Of a stretch of DNA of 64,000 nucleotides, positions 45,292-56,354 are shown piece by piece. The stretch comes from Perognathus longimembris pacificus (Eukaryota > Chordata > Mammalia > Rodentia > Heteromyidae), in contig NC_063166.1 in assembly GCF_023159225.1 (NCBI RefSeq), forward strand, positions 72,294,575-72,358,574. Reading direction: 5' to 3'. The position numbers were made by a program, and so were the translations under genes. Under the pieces are notes generated by a model. It was not told where the DNA came from, searched no databases, and was given only the letters and a program-made list of their open reading frames with translations. Each line of letters opens with the position of its first letter. Position 1 is the stretch's first letter.

Positions 45292-46000
45292 TTTCATGGC
45301 AGGGTATCAATAGGCCAATAAGTATAGGAGATTGGTTTGGGTAAGGAGCAATGTAAGTTCTTATATATAAGTACTTGACCTTCATGAAGTATATAATAAT
45401 GAAGAGTGGATTCATTGGAAAGAATCTTTCCTCTTTTGTCCTTGATATACAAGACTCTTCTCATAGTGAAGTTCTAAGTGAAGACATTTTCTCTTGGTTA
45501 ACTTATTTTGAGCAGGTCACTGGTCCAGGTCTAGTGTTAAGAGTTCCCCATAAATGATCCCCCATTTCTATAAGATATGGGTTACCACCACCTCCATCAC
45601 CTCCATATATGGAGGGAGAAACTGAGCTCCTGGGTTTCAATATTCTCTCAACAACCAATCCAGGTAAAGTTACTCATTCAAGTATTTGTTTAATCACTAA
45701 TATTTGAAAAGTGCTTCAATTAAAATGTTGAGAGCTTCATTTGCCGTCCTGTGTGAGGATTGGTACTGGGAGCTGGGATAGAGGTAGATGGTACATCTGT
45801 CGCAGTACTGGCTAGTAGAAATAAAATGCAAACCACAAATGCAGGCTATATACTATAGAGTGTTGGCTTTGCTTATAATCACATTATTTTTTTATAAAAG
45901 AGGGGAAGATAAATTTAATTGTGATGAGATAGTTTACTTAACTCCATACAGGCATATATTTATATCTATTATCTAAGATATTTTATTTATATAAAAGATT
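45291..46000. other. Unique sequence, no gene seen
   Basis: AT-rich, no repeat or coding sequence recognised. Confidence 0.4.
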
Positions 46001-46108
46001 TGCTTATATCTATTTATCTATCTCTGAAGTATTTTGTACAACCTCATATCTATTTATCTATAACTATCTGTCTGTCTCTATAGAAATAGATAGATAGATA
46101 GATAGATA
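46001..46108. repeat. Imperfect (TCTA)n ... (GATA)n tract
   Basis: TCTATTTA-type units at 46008-46070 are followed by about five perfect GATA units at 46087-46107. The two halves are roughly complementary (TATC versus GATA) and could form a hairpin. Confidence 0.85.
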
Positions 46109-46119
46109 AAACTATAGAA

Positions 46120-46350
46120 AATAAAAATAAAAGCATTGTGAATCAATGCAGATTAGCAGTTTCCTAGAGATGAGATATTAGTTACAGGTTCCACAGGAGG
46201 GAGGGATTCCAGAGCAATACCAAAACTATTTTTGGTTTTGGAGGTGATGGTTTTTGAGTGGTGATTCCCTGAATATATTCATGTCCAAAAATTTATCAAA
46301 TCATATACTTTAAGATTTAAGAAATCAGTTTCCTTTTTAGGAAGAATTTT
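46120..46350 (+). mobile_element. Old L1 (L1ME-like) 3' end fragment
   Basis: 'ttggaggtgatggtttttga' (46238) and 'aaatcatatactttaagatt' (46298) match the terminal part of an old L1 in sense. Confidence 0.5.
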
Positions 46351-48359
46351 ACAGTGTTAAATAAAATGTCTGTCTGATACCATATTTTCCCTCCAATGTA
46401 ATTAGAAGTAGGAAAAAGATTTTGAAAGGGAATTTGTTTCTTGTTTTATAAGTCAGTGCTTCTCTCCAAGATGTGTTGGTGCAATCATGTAAATTAGTCT
46501 TATAGAATCATATATGGAAAGCACTGTATGCCTGGGAAACCTTTGAACAGAGTGTGTACAGATTTGTGCTAGAGATGCAGGGTCTCCTTCAGTAACTACA
46601 AGAATGTCATTTGTCTGGAACAATGCAAGGAAAGGACCACTGGAAATGGAACTCTCTTGAGGTAATTAGAGGCTGAGGTAAGGTGCTTTAACTTTAACGT
46701 ATTAGATCAAGAACTAGTGCAAGTTCATATTCTTGTCCTTTGAATGTGGGGAATGATAGAACTTGGGCAGGTTAACCTCACTCCACATTCTATCCCTCAC
46801 TAATAATGTGGGAGGGATATTGGCAACTAGTCACTTACTTTTTTTCATTTCTCCTCTACCACTCACAGGATTTAAAATTATGACATAGTAGTTGTAATTT
46901 TCTATCATCAATTTTCCTTACTTTTTTTTACTTTCCCATCAAGGGATCGTGTAACGTTAAGTACCACTTGATTTAGCAGTAGACACAGAGAAGGTCCTCA
47001 GCAAAAGAAAGATCCATGAACTTAGGGAGTAGAACATGACACCTGGAACAGTTAGATGATCAGCACTTTGAAACATTTTTAGAACAAGGCCATGGCATTA
47101 ATGTCTACTGGCTGTTCCATCAAGTTCTTGCCAATTTGTTAAATGATGATGGGCTTGAATACGATCAATCCTCTAACCAAGGGTTCTCCTTAAAGTTTCC
47201 TGTTTTAAATCAAAGTGAAACTAACATTTTCTTACTTGTACCAGGTTGAGTCATGCTAGCTTTAAGGAAAGAAGTAAAGAAAATGTTCTGTCTGATCTGC
47301 CCACATGAACCACACAGTCTTGGCCTCAGGAACTAGCCCCCCTGGAAGGATCCAATAGACCCTGATCCAGAAGAGATAGTTAATAATAAATTATAAACAT
47401 GGATTCAACAACCACAAGGCGACCTTGCATTGCTCCCCACCTCCCACATATTCCTTACGATGGTCCACTCTGCCCCATGGGCTTTATCAGCATCAAAGTA
47501 AAATAAATCCAATAAAACATTTCCCTGAGCTAGGAGTGAATCCAGTGAGTGATTCCTTCACATTCATTCTCTTTCTCCATTCTTCCTGCTAAACAGCTGA
47601 TGAGAGCTGACAGAGAAACAAAGGAAGAGGCATTTCAGAGGGTTTGTCCTGTCTCCCTGCTCCTTTCCTCTCATAAGAACCAAGACTCTACCCTAAAGCT
47701 CATCAAGACCAAGACTTGATGCAAATGTCATTTGGACTATGGTGCCTTGTGGATATTCTTTGCTGCCTCGCTGGTGGCACTGAATCTTGTCACCTACACA
47801 CCATGCTTTTGGAGAAATGCCAGTGACTGAGGATAGTAAGGATACTTATGTAGGACAAACCTTCTAAGTTTCAGAACCCCTTTCATGGATGGCTTTGATG
47901 AGGAATTGCCATCCTCCTGGCCAAACTTTCTCAGAACTCTGTTGCAATGTGAAATTCTTCCATCCAGTCATCCTGCCTGTGGACTCTCCTTCCTTCTTCT
48001 CCTGCCTAGCTCCAACACCCTCTTTCTATTTATCTCAAGACATTCATTGCAACAAATCACATATACATCTGGTTCTGCCTTTCCAGAGAATCTGGATGAA
48101 GGCAAGTACTTCCACGAGTACTTTCTCATGTATCCAGCTGGCCAAGAGGATCCTGTCTTAAGTGGTATGTAGAGGTAGAGATAGTTCCCAGCACAAGTTG
48201 GCAGCTTAAATGATAAAGATCTCAGTAAGGGAGACATTGTCCCATTGGAGGAAAAATTCTTGCAATACATGCCTTAGACATTGGAATAATATCAAGGGAA
48301 TGATGCTGATTAATGCAGTAAAAAGGGAAAAGTAGTCTCCGTGGTTGGAGCTTGGAGCA
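46351..48359. other. Unique sequence, no gene seen
   Basis: About 2 kb without a recent SINE. The open frames at 47885-48270, in three frames over both strands, have no recognisable domain. The AATAAA-containing stretch near 47500 could be an old LTR end but lacks other signals. Confidence 0.35.
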
Positions 48360-48690
48360 GTCTGGGATAGTGTTCTCAGGCTACTATTACAAAGCCCTGC
48401 AGACTAGATTCTCTAGTCAAAATCTATCTTCTCACACTTCTGGAATCCACATATCTGAGATCAAGTTGTGTTGTTGACTGGTATAGTTTCTTCTCAGGCC
48501 TCTCTCCTTGGCTTGCAGAGGGTACCACTTCACTGTGTCTTCCTATGTGTGCATGTTGCTTTTATGTCTGTCTATGTCTAAGTGCTCTCTTCCTGTCAGA
48601 TAATAGTCATATTGGGTACACAGTGCCCTAAAGGTCTTTTTTTAATTTAATTACCTCTTTAAGAGTTTGCTTTGTGAATGTGGTTACATT
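48360..48690 (-). mobile_element. Old interspersed repeat, L1M-like
   Basis: 'ggctactattacaaagccct' (48379), 'cttctggaatccacatatct' (48438) and 'gatcaagttgtgttgttgac' resemble the antisense end of a widespread old mammalian repeat. 53570-54040 looks like the same family in the opposite orientation. Family name uncertain. Confidence 0.45.
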
Positions 48691-48699
48691 CCATAACAA

Positions 48700-49420
48700 A
48701 ACTATTCAGTTCTCCACTTGGCATGTCAAGAGAAAGGATCCCATGATGAAATTATGTCTAGCATCCCAGACCGTAGCCAATGGCCTCATTGTGTGGTCAG
48801 GGGCCAGGATGGAAAAGAACTGGAAGTGGGTGACAAGGAATTCTGGGCTACATGCATGTGGGTGATGTGTAGGACTGAAAGGGTAAAGATAGTTTCATCA
48901 CATTTCATTGACTAGAGGGCACTACCATGGAAGTGGCCCTGAACAACCAACTAAATAGACCACACTACTTGACCAGTTGGTATGAAGTAGCACCCATTAT
49001 GAGCCACCCCAGAAGTGATACCATGAATACATAAGTAGAGGTGGAGGCTGAAAAGGACCCAGACATGAATTTCTACCTACCCAGGCCAGTCCAGGTGCTG
49101 TGGTCATTGGATGTACACCTGGAGAGTAATGGTGACCATCACTGAGTTCCCGGTATGCTCTGTTTTATGGGAAAGCCAAGTTAGCTCTCTGTGGTTCTTC
49201 CCACTCTAGGTGGGTAAAGGAGATAATCCTGGTGGTTATAGACATCTACTCCAAGTTTGCCATTTGAACCTTCAGGCTTTAGCCAGCTGTCTTTAAGGCT
49301 TATGGAACAAACACCTGATCCTAAGGAGTAGAATCCCATATATGTTAGCATCCTTGCTTATTGTGACGAGACCTACTTCCAAATGAACGGATTCTTGTCT
49401 TATAATCTACAGATTTAGGT
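48700..49420 (+). pseudogene. Degenerate retroviral pol relic (RNase H to integrase)
   Basis: One plus-strand frame at 48718-48912 gives short matches to an ERV RNase H region ('VANGLIVWSG' in a second frame, 'GDKEFW' and 'VKIVSSHF' in this one). About 320 bases on, 49232-49261 reads 'VVIDIYSKFA', the pattern around the first catalytic Asp of a retroviral integrase. Everything between is riddled with stops and frame changes. It looks like an old ERV-L-type copy, clearly unrelated in age to the 56 kb provirus. No LTRs were seen. Confidence 0.45.
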
Positions 49421-50364
49421 AGAATCTTCATAGAGCTGTTCGATGGTATGACACTCTTTCTACTTAGTCCTTTCTTTGTTCTCCAACTCATTAGAGTTAG
49501 CAGACCTGCATAACAGTTTGAAGGTTTTTTTTCACCTGCTGTAGCTTTCTCTTTTCACTACTAATATAGCTTTTGTATTTCTAATCCTGTTCTAATGTTT
49601 ACTAGACAAACAGCTAACACAAACCCTTGCAAAGGAATTCCTCTGCTTCTGTTATTCGTGTCTGTCCATTTCCAGTATCCACAGGCTGTTTGGTTTTACC
49701 TGTGCACTTTTATTCCTCTAAATGACCCATACAGAAGTTTTTAATTTTAACTGTGACAGTGCCATGTGTTTTGCTAGAGTTTTATTTCACCTTTTCTTTG
49801 GAAAGCAGTGCAATAAGATAAAATTTCAGCTCAAATCACTTGATCGCTTAATAAAAGCCACAGATAATACATTATAATGCATTTTACATTTGAACTTTTT
49901 GCCTTAGAAGGAAATTAAAATTTGTACTAATGGATGCATTCAAATTATTTCTCAAACCTACTTTTCTGAAAGTAGCAGTTAGAGTTTTAGATGTTAATGC
50001 TCCATGACATCATATCTTGAGGTTTGGTAATAGGTTCCAAATGTTAGGCATCTTAAGTTTCAATGAGGTCTATGTCGATTTTACCTTCGAGGAAAAACCA
50101 GAATGCTAGAGTTTCCACTCATTAAACTTTTCTGTATTTTAAAGATGTTTCACTCTTAGCAAAATAAACATCCATGAGTATTAAACACCAATCAATGGGC
50201 TCATAAAACACATGTGTAATTACTGTATTTGCTATACTTGCAAACTTGCAATTAATTTAAATGCAGCCAACTTCCAAAAGTCTAGGGTTCCAAAGTACAG
50301 TATTTTGCCCAGTTTATCATAGCAAATGATGAAATTTTTTTCTAATTTAAGAATTATCCCATTC
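49421..50364. other. Unique AT-rich sequence
   Basis: No repeat. 49740-50340 has conserved-noncoding texture (see findings). No coding frame. Confidence 0.4.
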
Positions 50365-50850
50365 TTAAAAAAATTTATTAGCATATATTAATTGTCCAAG
50401 GAAGAGTTTTCATGTGACGTTTCTATACATGTATACAGTGCAACTTGATCAGACTTGCTCTCCCTGTATCTTTCTTGCTTCCCTTCTCCCTCTTCTTAAA
50501 ACAATTTGCACAGAATTTATTGTTCTATTTTCATACATGTATAAAGTACCTTGACCATATTCACTCTCATTTCCCCTCTGTTAGCCCTCTCCTTACTTCT
50601 CACTGGTGTCCATCCCCAATAGAGCCTGTTTTACTTGTTTGCCATTCATATTAACTGTACAGAGGAGCGTAACCATGGCAATACCTATGTGCACACATTA
50701 CATTTAATCAGATTGTACTAATTTATTGCTCTCCTTCCCTGGTCCTTCTCCTTCCCTGCTATTATTCACTAGCTTTCAGTGAATTTTCTTATCTTATCTT
50801 CATAATACACAATGTATTTTTATATTATTTGTCTTCTTCCATCATTCTCT
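50365..50850 (-). mobile_element. L1 3' UTR, antisense, left part
   Basis: The pyrimidine-rich sequence with 'gtttctatacatgtatacag' (50419) and 'ttttcatacatgtataaagt' (50528) is an internally repetitive L1 3' UTR in antisense. It appears to continue after the solo LTR at 51246. Confidence 0.6.
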
Positions 50851-51245
50851 TGTTGTAGGAAGTAGAGCTGACGCCATCTTGATTAGGGAAACATGGTAGG
50901 AAATATTGGGGGAAGTAGAGCTGACGCCATCTTGATTAAGGAAACATTGTAACAATTGTTAAAATGAAGATAAATATTAGGTCAACCTGACCTCAAAATT
51001 CTGCTTCTGTAAATGGCATGCTTAACTTGTTTGTTGCTTGCTCTACCCCCTGCATTAGCCCCCCTACATCTATGCTATGCTTTGCTTTTACCTTTATAAA
51101 CCCCAGCTCCAGGACTGTTAGGGGTCGCAGTTTCAGCTCCCGAGTCTGTGCTGCATCCCTGGCCGGTCAGTTAGCTTTTTGCTTCCCCAATAAATTCAAC
51201 TTTTTGCTTGAGACTGTCTCTGAGTGGTGACCTCTTGGGGGGACA
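50851..51245 (+). mobile_element. Solo LTR with a 36-bp internal duplication
   Basis: The interval starts TG and ends CA. It has a TATA box (51095-51100), a polyadenylation signal (51189-51194) about 90 bases downstream and a GT-rich end. A 36-base unit beginning 'ggaagtagagctgacgccat' occurs at 50858-50893 and again at 50911-50946 with one mismatch. This resembles a duplicated U3 enhancer. No clear target duplication is visible, so the ends could be off by several bases. Confidence 0.7.
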
Positions 51246-51690
51246 TGGAATCTCCTCCCTTGAATCCCATAACACTCTTTTCCATTTCCATTTCCCTCTT
51301 ATCTCCAAAACAGCCCTACAAGTACATACATGTTCTATTCCAAACTATCACCTATCTATTTATGTTGTCTGTCTGTCTACCCACTGTTAAGAGTATAGAT
51401 TCTGCAAATGAGTGAAAGTGAACAATATTTGCCCTTTTGGGATTGATTTATGTCATTCAACACAACAATCTCCATCTGCTCTCCTGAAAAATGACATAAA
51501 TTAATTTTTCTTTATGGGGAAGTAATATTCCATCGCATATATGCCCCATTTTTTAAACCACTCACTAGTTGTTTGGCCCCTTGGCTGATTCTACCATTTG
51601 ACTATTGTTGTAATAAGCATGAGAATAGAGATATCTCTCTATATATTTCTTTAGACTCCTTTACTCCTTTAGATATGTGCCCAAGAAAGG
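51246..51690 (-). mobile_element. L1 3' region, antisense, right part
   Basis: 'tctgcaaatgagtgaaagtg' (51402), 'gtcattcaacacaacaatct' (51453) and 'gaagtaatattccatcgcat' (51519) follow antisense L1. It is continuous in order with 50365-50850. Confidence 0.62.
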
Positions 51691-51732
51691 TATGTATGAT
51701 GTGGTCCTAAGTAATGTATATCTTTAGTTTTT

Positions 51733-51818
51733 TTCTTTTGCCATGCTAGGGTTGAAACCTAGGGCTTTGTATGTGCTCATCTAGCTCCCTACCATTGAGC
51801 TACCTCCCTAGGCCCTGT
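51733..51818 (-). mobile_element. ID-like SINE, antisense
   Basis: 'gttgaaacctagggctttgt' is a worn B-box complement and 'accattgagctacctcccta' the A-box complement. No Geo tail. Confidence 0.6.
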
Positions 51819-52429
51819 GAAACTCTTGAGGTTTCCAGAGAATTTTGAGATTTTGGGGGTCATTTTTCATAAGATTCTGGGCTAACCAGCATTAGAAGGG
51901 ACAATATTTAATCGCTTGTTCCTATAGCTCTCTCAGATGTTCCTCTAATTCCCTGAGAAGTGAGAGAAATAGAAATGGACCTGTGTTTCCCTCATAGCTC
52001 TTACAAAGAAGGAATGAGAAGGATTTACATGTACTTATTTTAAAAGGTTTCAATATTTTGACTTTTCACAAAGTTTGACTGCCTTTGAACTAAGGCCTGA
52101 TGTTTAGAATTTTGTAAACTCTGCTGTCTTTTACTGTGGGTCCTCTTTGGATAAAAATCAAAATCATGCTAGAAGGTCACTTCCTTGATCTGTTTAGCAT
52201 CAAGATAAGGTCATGCATTCATCAATGCTGGATTACCAAAGAATTCCTATGGAAATGCATTATGACCATAATTAGCTAATTAACCAATCAATTATAATGA
52301 TTAATGTAATCATAATGAATATATGGCAAATGGTTATTAATTCCTGGAGTTTCCAGAGTGAATACATTAATCACAGTTGAATCTGTGGTATAATGTGGGT
52401 GCCTAATTGTCTTTCTGAACCCTAGGTGT
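51819..52429. other. Unique sequence with homeodomain-site-rich block
   Basis: No repeat. 52225-52430 has a dense set of TAAT/ATTA cores (see findings). Confidence 0.4.
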
Positions 52430-52545
52430 GATATAATAACTTACATCTGCTTAGAACTTTGATAATATATCAAGCACTTGGTCACACATTATCTATTTTT
52501 TCCTCTCACAACAGACATATGAAGCTCTCGAAGGAGAGTGGTAGA
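52430..52545 (-). mobile_element. MIR fragment, antisense
   Basis: 'acatctgcttagaactttga' and 'cacacattatctattttttc' match the antisense left half of MIR. Confidence 0.5.
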
Positions 52546-52894
52546 GTTTTGCTTTCCATGGCTTCAGTTACTTGCAGTAAATCATGATCCCAGAGTATTA
52601 AATGGAAACTTTGACAAGAAAGTAATTCGTAAGTCATTCGTTTCAAATTGCAGTTCTGAGTGAAATCTGTCATTCCACTTTGTCCTGCCCAAGATGTGAA
52701 CTATGTTTTTTCAGTGTTTCCACTGCATATGTCCTGCCTTCCCATTAATGACTTAACGACTGTCTCAGTGAGCAGATCACCTGCCTCAGTATTACAAGGC
52801 TTGTGTTTAACTGTTCCTTATTTACTTAATAATGTCCCCAAAGCCTAAATGTAGTGATATTATAGGATTTATCATAATATACATACACATTATC
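52546..52894. other. Unique sequence, no gene seen
   Basis: No repeat or coding sequence recognised. Confidence 0.35.
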
Positions 52895-52904
52895 CTATAT
52901 TATT

Positions 52905-53115
52905 ATTATTTTTTCTTTTTGCCAGTCCTGGGGCTTGGACTCAGGGCCTAAGCACTGTCCCTGGCTTCTTTGCTCAAGGCTATCGCGCTACCACTTGAGC
53001 CACAGTGCCACTTCAGCTTTTTCTATATATGTGGTGCTGAGGAATCGAACCCAGGGCTTTGAACCTCAGGGCATGCTAGGCAAGCACTCTACCACTAGGA
53101 CACATTCCCAGCCCC
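52905..53115 (-). mobile_element. IDL-Geo SINE, antisense, 10-bp target duplication
   Basis: Geo complement ('tgccagtcctggggcttgga'), then ID head complement ('ggaatcgaacccagggcttt') carrying an unusual small insertion 'gaacctcagggc', to 'cacattcccagccc'. Duplication 'cctatattat' at 52895-52904 and 53116-53125. Confidence 0.92.
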
Positions 53116-53186
53116 CCTATATTATGATTTTTTGCTGTACCTAATTTATACATTTAACTTAGAGGTAAGAATGAATGGAAAAAATA

Positions 53187-53228
53187 GCATATATAAGGCC
53201 CTGAGTTCAAACCCCAGTACTGCCCAAA
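53187..53228 (+). mobile_element. Short Geo/tRNA-like 3' fragment
   Basis: 'ggccctgagttcaaacccca' is the B-box end of a Geo-type tail with no other part present. Confidence 0.4.
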
Positions 53229-53569
53229 TAATGCTCTGAGATTAAAGAGTTAGTGAGCAGTGAGTGAACTTTTTGAGCTCTTGCTACACTGCCAAGCAGT
53301 TTACTCTCAGAAACATCAGAGACACTGACTCTGGGCCTGGTGCAGTTTTTTAAAAGGATTTTGGTTCACGGAATGAACAATGCCATTTGATCCTTAATGA
53401 ACTCACATTAAAAAAATTCTCTTCATTCATTCATTTTCCACTAATCATTATGTCATAGGCACAAACATCAACAGTTAAACTGCCTTTTAGAAAGTAGGTC
53501 AACTCATTTTTAAAAATTTGCTCTTTGAGCACTTACTTAGTGATCCTATGGAATGAAAGTCTGTGTCCT

Positions 53570-54040
53570 TCTAAAATTCAGATGTTGAAATTAAGTCTGT
53601 GCAGGATGGTATTACATGGCCAGAGAGCCTTTGGGAAGTGTTAGGTCAGGAGGGCTTTGTCTTCAGGAATGGAATCAGTGCCTTTGTGGAAGGCATTTGG
53701 GAGGCAAGCAGCTAAGCACATACCTGTCATCATAGCACTCAGGAGGCTGGAACAGAAGGATCCCAAGTTCCAGGACAGCTACATAGCAAAAGCTATGTGT
53801 GGATACATATATACTAAGAAACTAAATGCAAACCTAAATCTATAAATGGCTTGAGTGTTCATTAGTAAAGGACATGGCACCACCCTTGAAGAATAATGAG
53901 CCCTTACTAGACAATAAATCTGCTTGCACCCTGATCATAGATTTCCTAGCCTCTTGAACTGCAAGATATCAAATTCTGTTGTTCATAAATTGCACAGGGA
54001 AAAGTATTTTGTTATAGCAGCATGAAGGGACTGGGACAAG
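53570..54040 (+). mobile_element. Old interspersed repeat, L1M-like, with B1 insertion
   Basis: 'aaaattcagatgttgaaatt' (53573), 'cctcttgaactgcaagatat' (53951) and 'gttatagcagcatgaaggga' (54011) are landmarks of a widespread old mammalian repeat in sense. The middle is displaced by a B1-like SINE. Family name uncertain. Confidence 0.5.
53695..53810 (+). mobile_element. B1-like 7SL monomer
   Basis: 'gcactcaggaggctggaaca' and 'ccaggacagctacatagcaa' match a rodent B1 in sense. It lies inside the older repeat. Confidence 0.68.
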
Positions 54041-54564
54041 TGCCTGCTAATCTATGATGAGATCCAGGAAGGCAGACAAATATATTGTATTTCCAAGGAC
54101 TCCTTACAGAGACAAGAAGGCAGGCATGCCAGTTGAGAGGCTTCTCTTGGGGCTGTAAACACCCAACAACTGCATTCGTCATTAAAGTGAGCCAAGTGTA
54201 CTGAACAGAAACTATCTCTTTTACCAAAGTTTGGGTGGTCTGAATCAAGTCAATGTACTTCAGATTATGTGAGTAGGCTGGGTGAAATTTACCAGAGATT
54301 CCCATCATTCTGATGCTATCTGGAGAGTTCTGTTACCATTAAAATAACAGATTCATAGGTGGTAGCTGTAAACATAAACACTGAAGTCAAAGGACATGTG
54401 TTTATACTGCATATACAGTTCATGGAAAAGTGTTTACTTAGATTCTATGTTTGGTTACCTTAGATACAGAGCTTAATTGCTCAGGCTTTACTGGAAGTTG
54501 TAGTTCCAAGGCAGTAAGAATAAGGGCCAGGAAGGATGGACCAGTTTCATAAGAGTGGGACTCA
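54041..54564. other. Unique sequence, no gene seen
   Basis: No repeat or coding sequence recognised. Confidence 0.35.
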
Positions 54565-55035
54565 GAGTTGGGCACTGAGGCTCACACCTGTAATCCTATC
54601 TACTTAGAAAGCTGAGATCTGAGGATTGCTATTCAAAGTCAACTCTGGCAGAGAGTCCATGAGACTCTTATCTCCAATTAATCAAGATAAAAAGCTGGAA
54701 GTTGAGCTGGGTGCTGGTGGCTCACACCTTTAATCCTAGCTACTCGGGAAGCTGAGATTGGAGGATCCTGTTAGAAGCCAGCCCAGGCAGAAAAGTCCCT
54801 GTGAGACTATTATGTCCAATAACTACGCAAAAAAGTGGGAAGTAGAGCTGTGGCTCAAATGGTAGGAGTGCTAGCCTTGAGACTTAGGAATGGTGCCCAA
54901 AGACCAGCAACAACAACAACAAAAGAGCTGGAAGTAGCAAGTAGCGCTGTGGCTCAAGTGGTAGAGCATTAACCTTGAGCACAAAAGCTCATAGACAATG
55001 CTCAAGTCCCAGGATTAGCACTCACCCACACAAAG
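54565..55035 (+). mobile_element. 7SL-headed Geo SINE split by a nested copy
   Basis: The outer element runs 54565-54702 (head, 'ggctcacacctgtaatccta') and resumes at 54936-55035 (Geo tail, 'gcgctgtggctcaagtggta'). The interruption is another SINE of the same family. Confidence 0.88.
54703..54925 (+). mobile_element. Nested 7SL-headed Geo SINE
   Basis: A full head ('gggtgctggtggctcacacc') and a Geo tail shortened before its end, then a CAA-rich tail. The target duplication 'agctggaagt' stands at 54693-54702 and 54926-54935, exactly at the 7SL/Geo junction of the outer element. Confidence 0.9.
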
Positions 55036-55817
55036 AGTTCCACTTGGTTACCCAGCCACAAGGGAGATCTCAGCTTAGAAACACCCTTAATTTCCACCAG
55101 TCCAACAGAGAAGGGCACACATTTGAACATGTCTTCCACATCCTACCTTTCTCCTGACAAACATCAGTCAAAGTTTGTTTAGATAGGTTTCAGAATTTCC
55201 TAGTTTGGGGTGACATGGGGGCATCAATATTTGTTCGGGGAGTCACTAGACCAGACTGGTCCTGGGAACATCTGTTTTAGGATCCAGTGTGCCATGTGAA
55301 TCCAGCTTGGGGTATCTTGGTTTTGCCTAATGCTTGGTTTTGATTAAAGGCATATGTCCTATTCAAAGGCCCCTGCTCAGCTCAGCCTCTGTGTGCCCTT
55401 ATGTAATTAGTTTGTTTAAACTGTGTCTCTGATTATGTCAGGTCTTGACTGTGGCCCTAAGTACAAGAGTGTAATAGGATATACCTATTAAAAACATGTT
55501 GAACTTTAATGGATATATTTTGAACAATCAATTGGAATTAAACTTTCAATAACTACTGTAGAACAAGAAAATGTATCTCCTTACATTAAACAAAGTGACA
55601 TGGCTTCTTATGGCTTCTCTAAAACAGTAGTTTCCCCAGATGGGCTGTGCTTCAAAGGCAATAAGAAAAAGTTACATTTCTAGTTCCTAAGTTCCCAGTC
55701 CTCAGATCTGAGATGGAATTTAGGAAACTGAATTTTGAAAGGACTCCTTAAAAAATCATGATGTGCTACCAGGTTTGGAGGTGAGTATAGACAATCAGAA
55801 CAGCCTGTTATATTATT
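55036..55817. other. Unique sequence, no gene seen
   Basis: No repeat or coding sequence recognised. Confidence 0.35.
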
Positions 55818-55908
55818 ATTTTTTTGTTTATGTGGTGTTGAGGAATCGAACCCAGAGCCTCCTGCATGATAGGCAAGTACTCTGCCACTTAGCCACATTC
55901 CCAGCCAA
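55818..55908 (-). mobile_element. ID-like SINE head without Geo, antisense
   Basis: 'gaggaatcgaacccagagcc' (B-box complement) and 'ctgccacttagccacattcc' (A-box complement). No Geo tail; a TTATT-rich tail complement lies to the left. Confidence 0.75.
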
Positions 55909-56354
55909 CAAGCCAGCGGCAAACTCCATGTGATGGGCAGCACTGAAGGGGAGCTTGTGACCTGACCTGCAATAGCTATGCGAGACTTCCTGGAAAGCCA
56001 AAGAGAAATTCACTGGAGAGAAGGATAGGCATCTGTGATGAAGGACACAGTAGGTGCAAAAGCAGGGGAGTGGGAGTGATTTTGCTTCAAATGTCTAGTG
56101 GTATTCATGAGTACAGTTAGAGGAGGAAGCTACTAGAATGAATGGAAATAGGGTTCTAGGACTGGTTTGTAGAGAGTAGATGCAACATCTGGATCCAAAT
56201 CTAACTGGGAAGATTGAAATAAACAATCACATTCTACATTTAAAATGCAGAGGTCCGTCTAGTAATCTAAACCCCAGCTACACTCCAGAAGGCTGGAAGG
56301 ATGTGGCTTAGCATGATTAGCCCACACGGAAAATGTTGAGAATTAAGCTCATAT
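55909..56354. other. Unique sequence flanking the provirus
   Basis: No gene or repeat recognised. The last four bases, ATAT at 56351-56354, are the left target duplication of the ERV. Confidence 0.5.

Noticed and set aside
47200..47600. Possible LTR end with AATAAA near 47500
   Set aside because: No TATA or CCAAT box at suitable spacing and no recognisable ends.
47885..48270. Overlapping frames of about 90-100 codons on both strands
   Set aside because: Three mutually exclusive frames are open at once, with no domain; probably chance or a decayed repeat.
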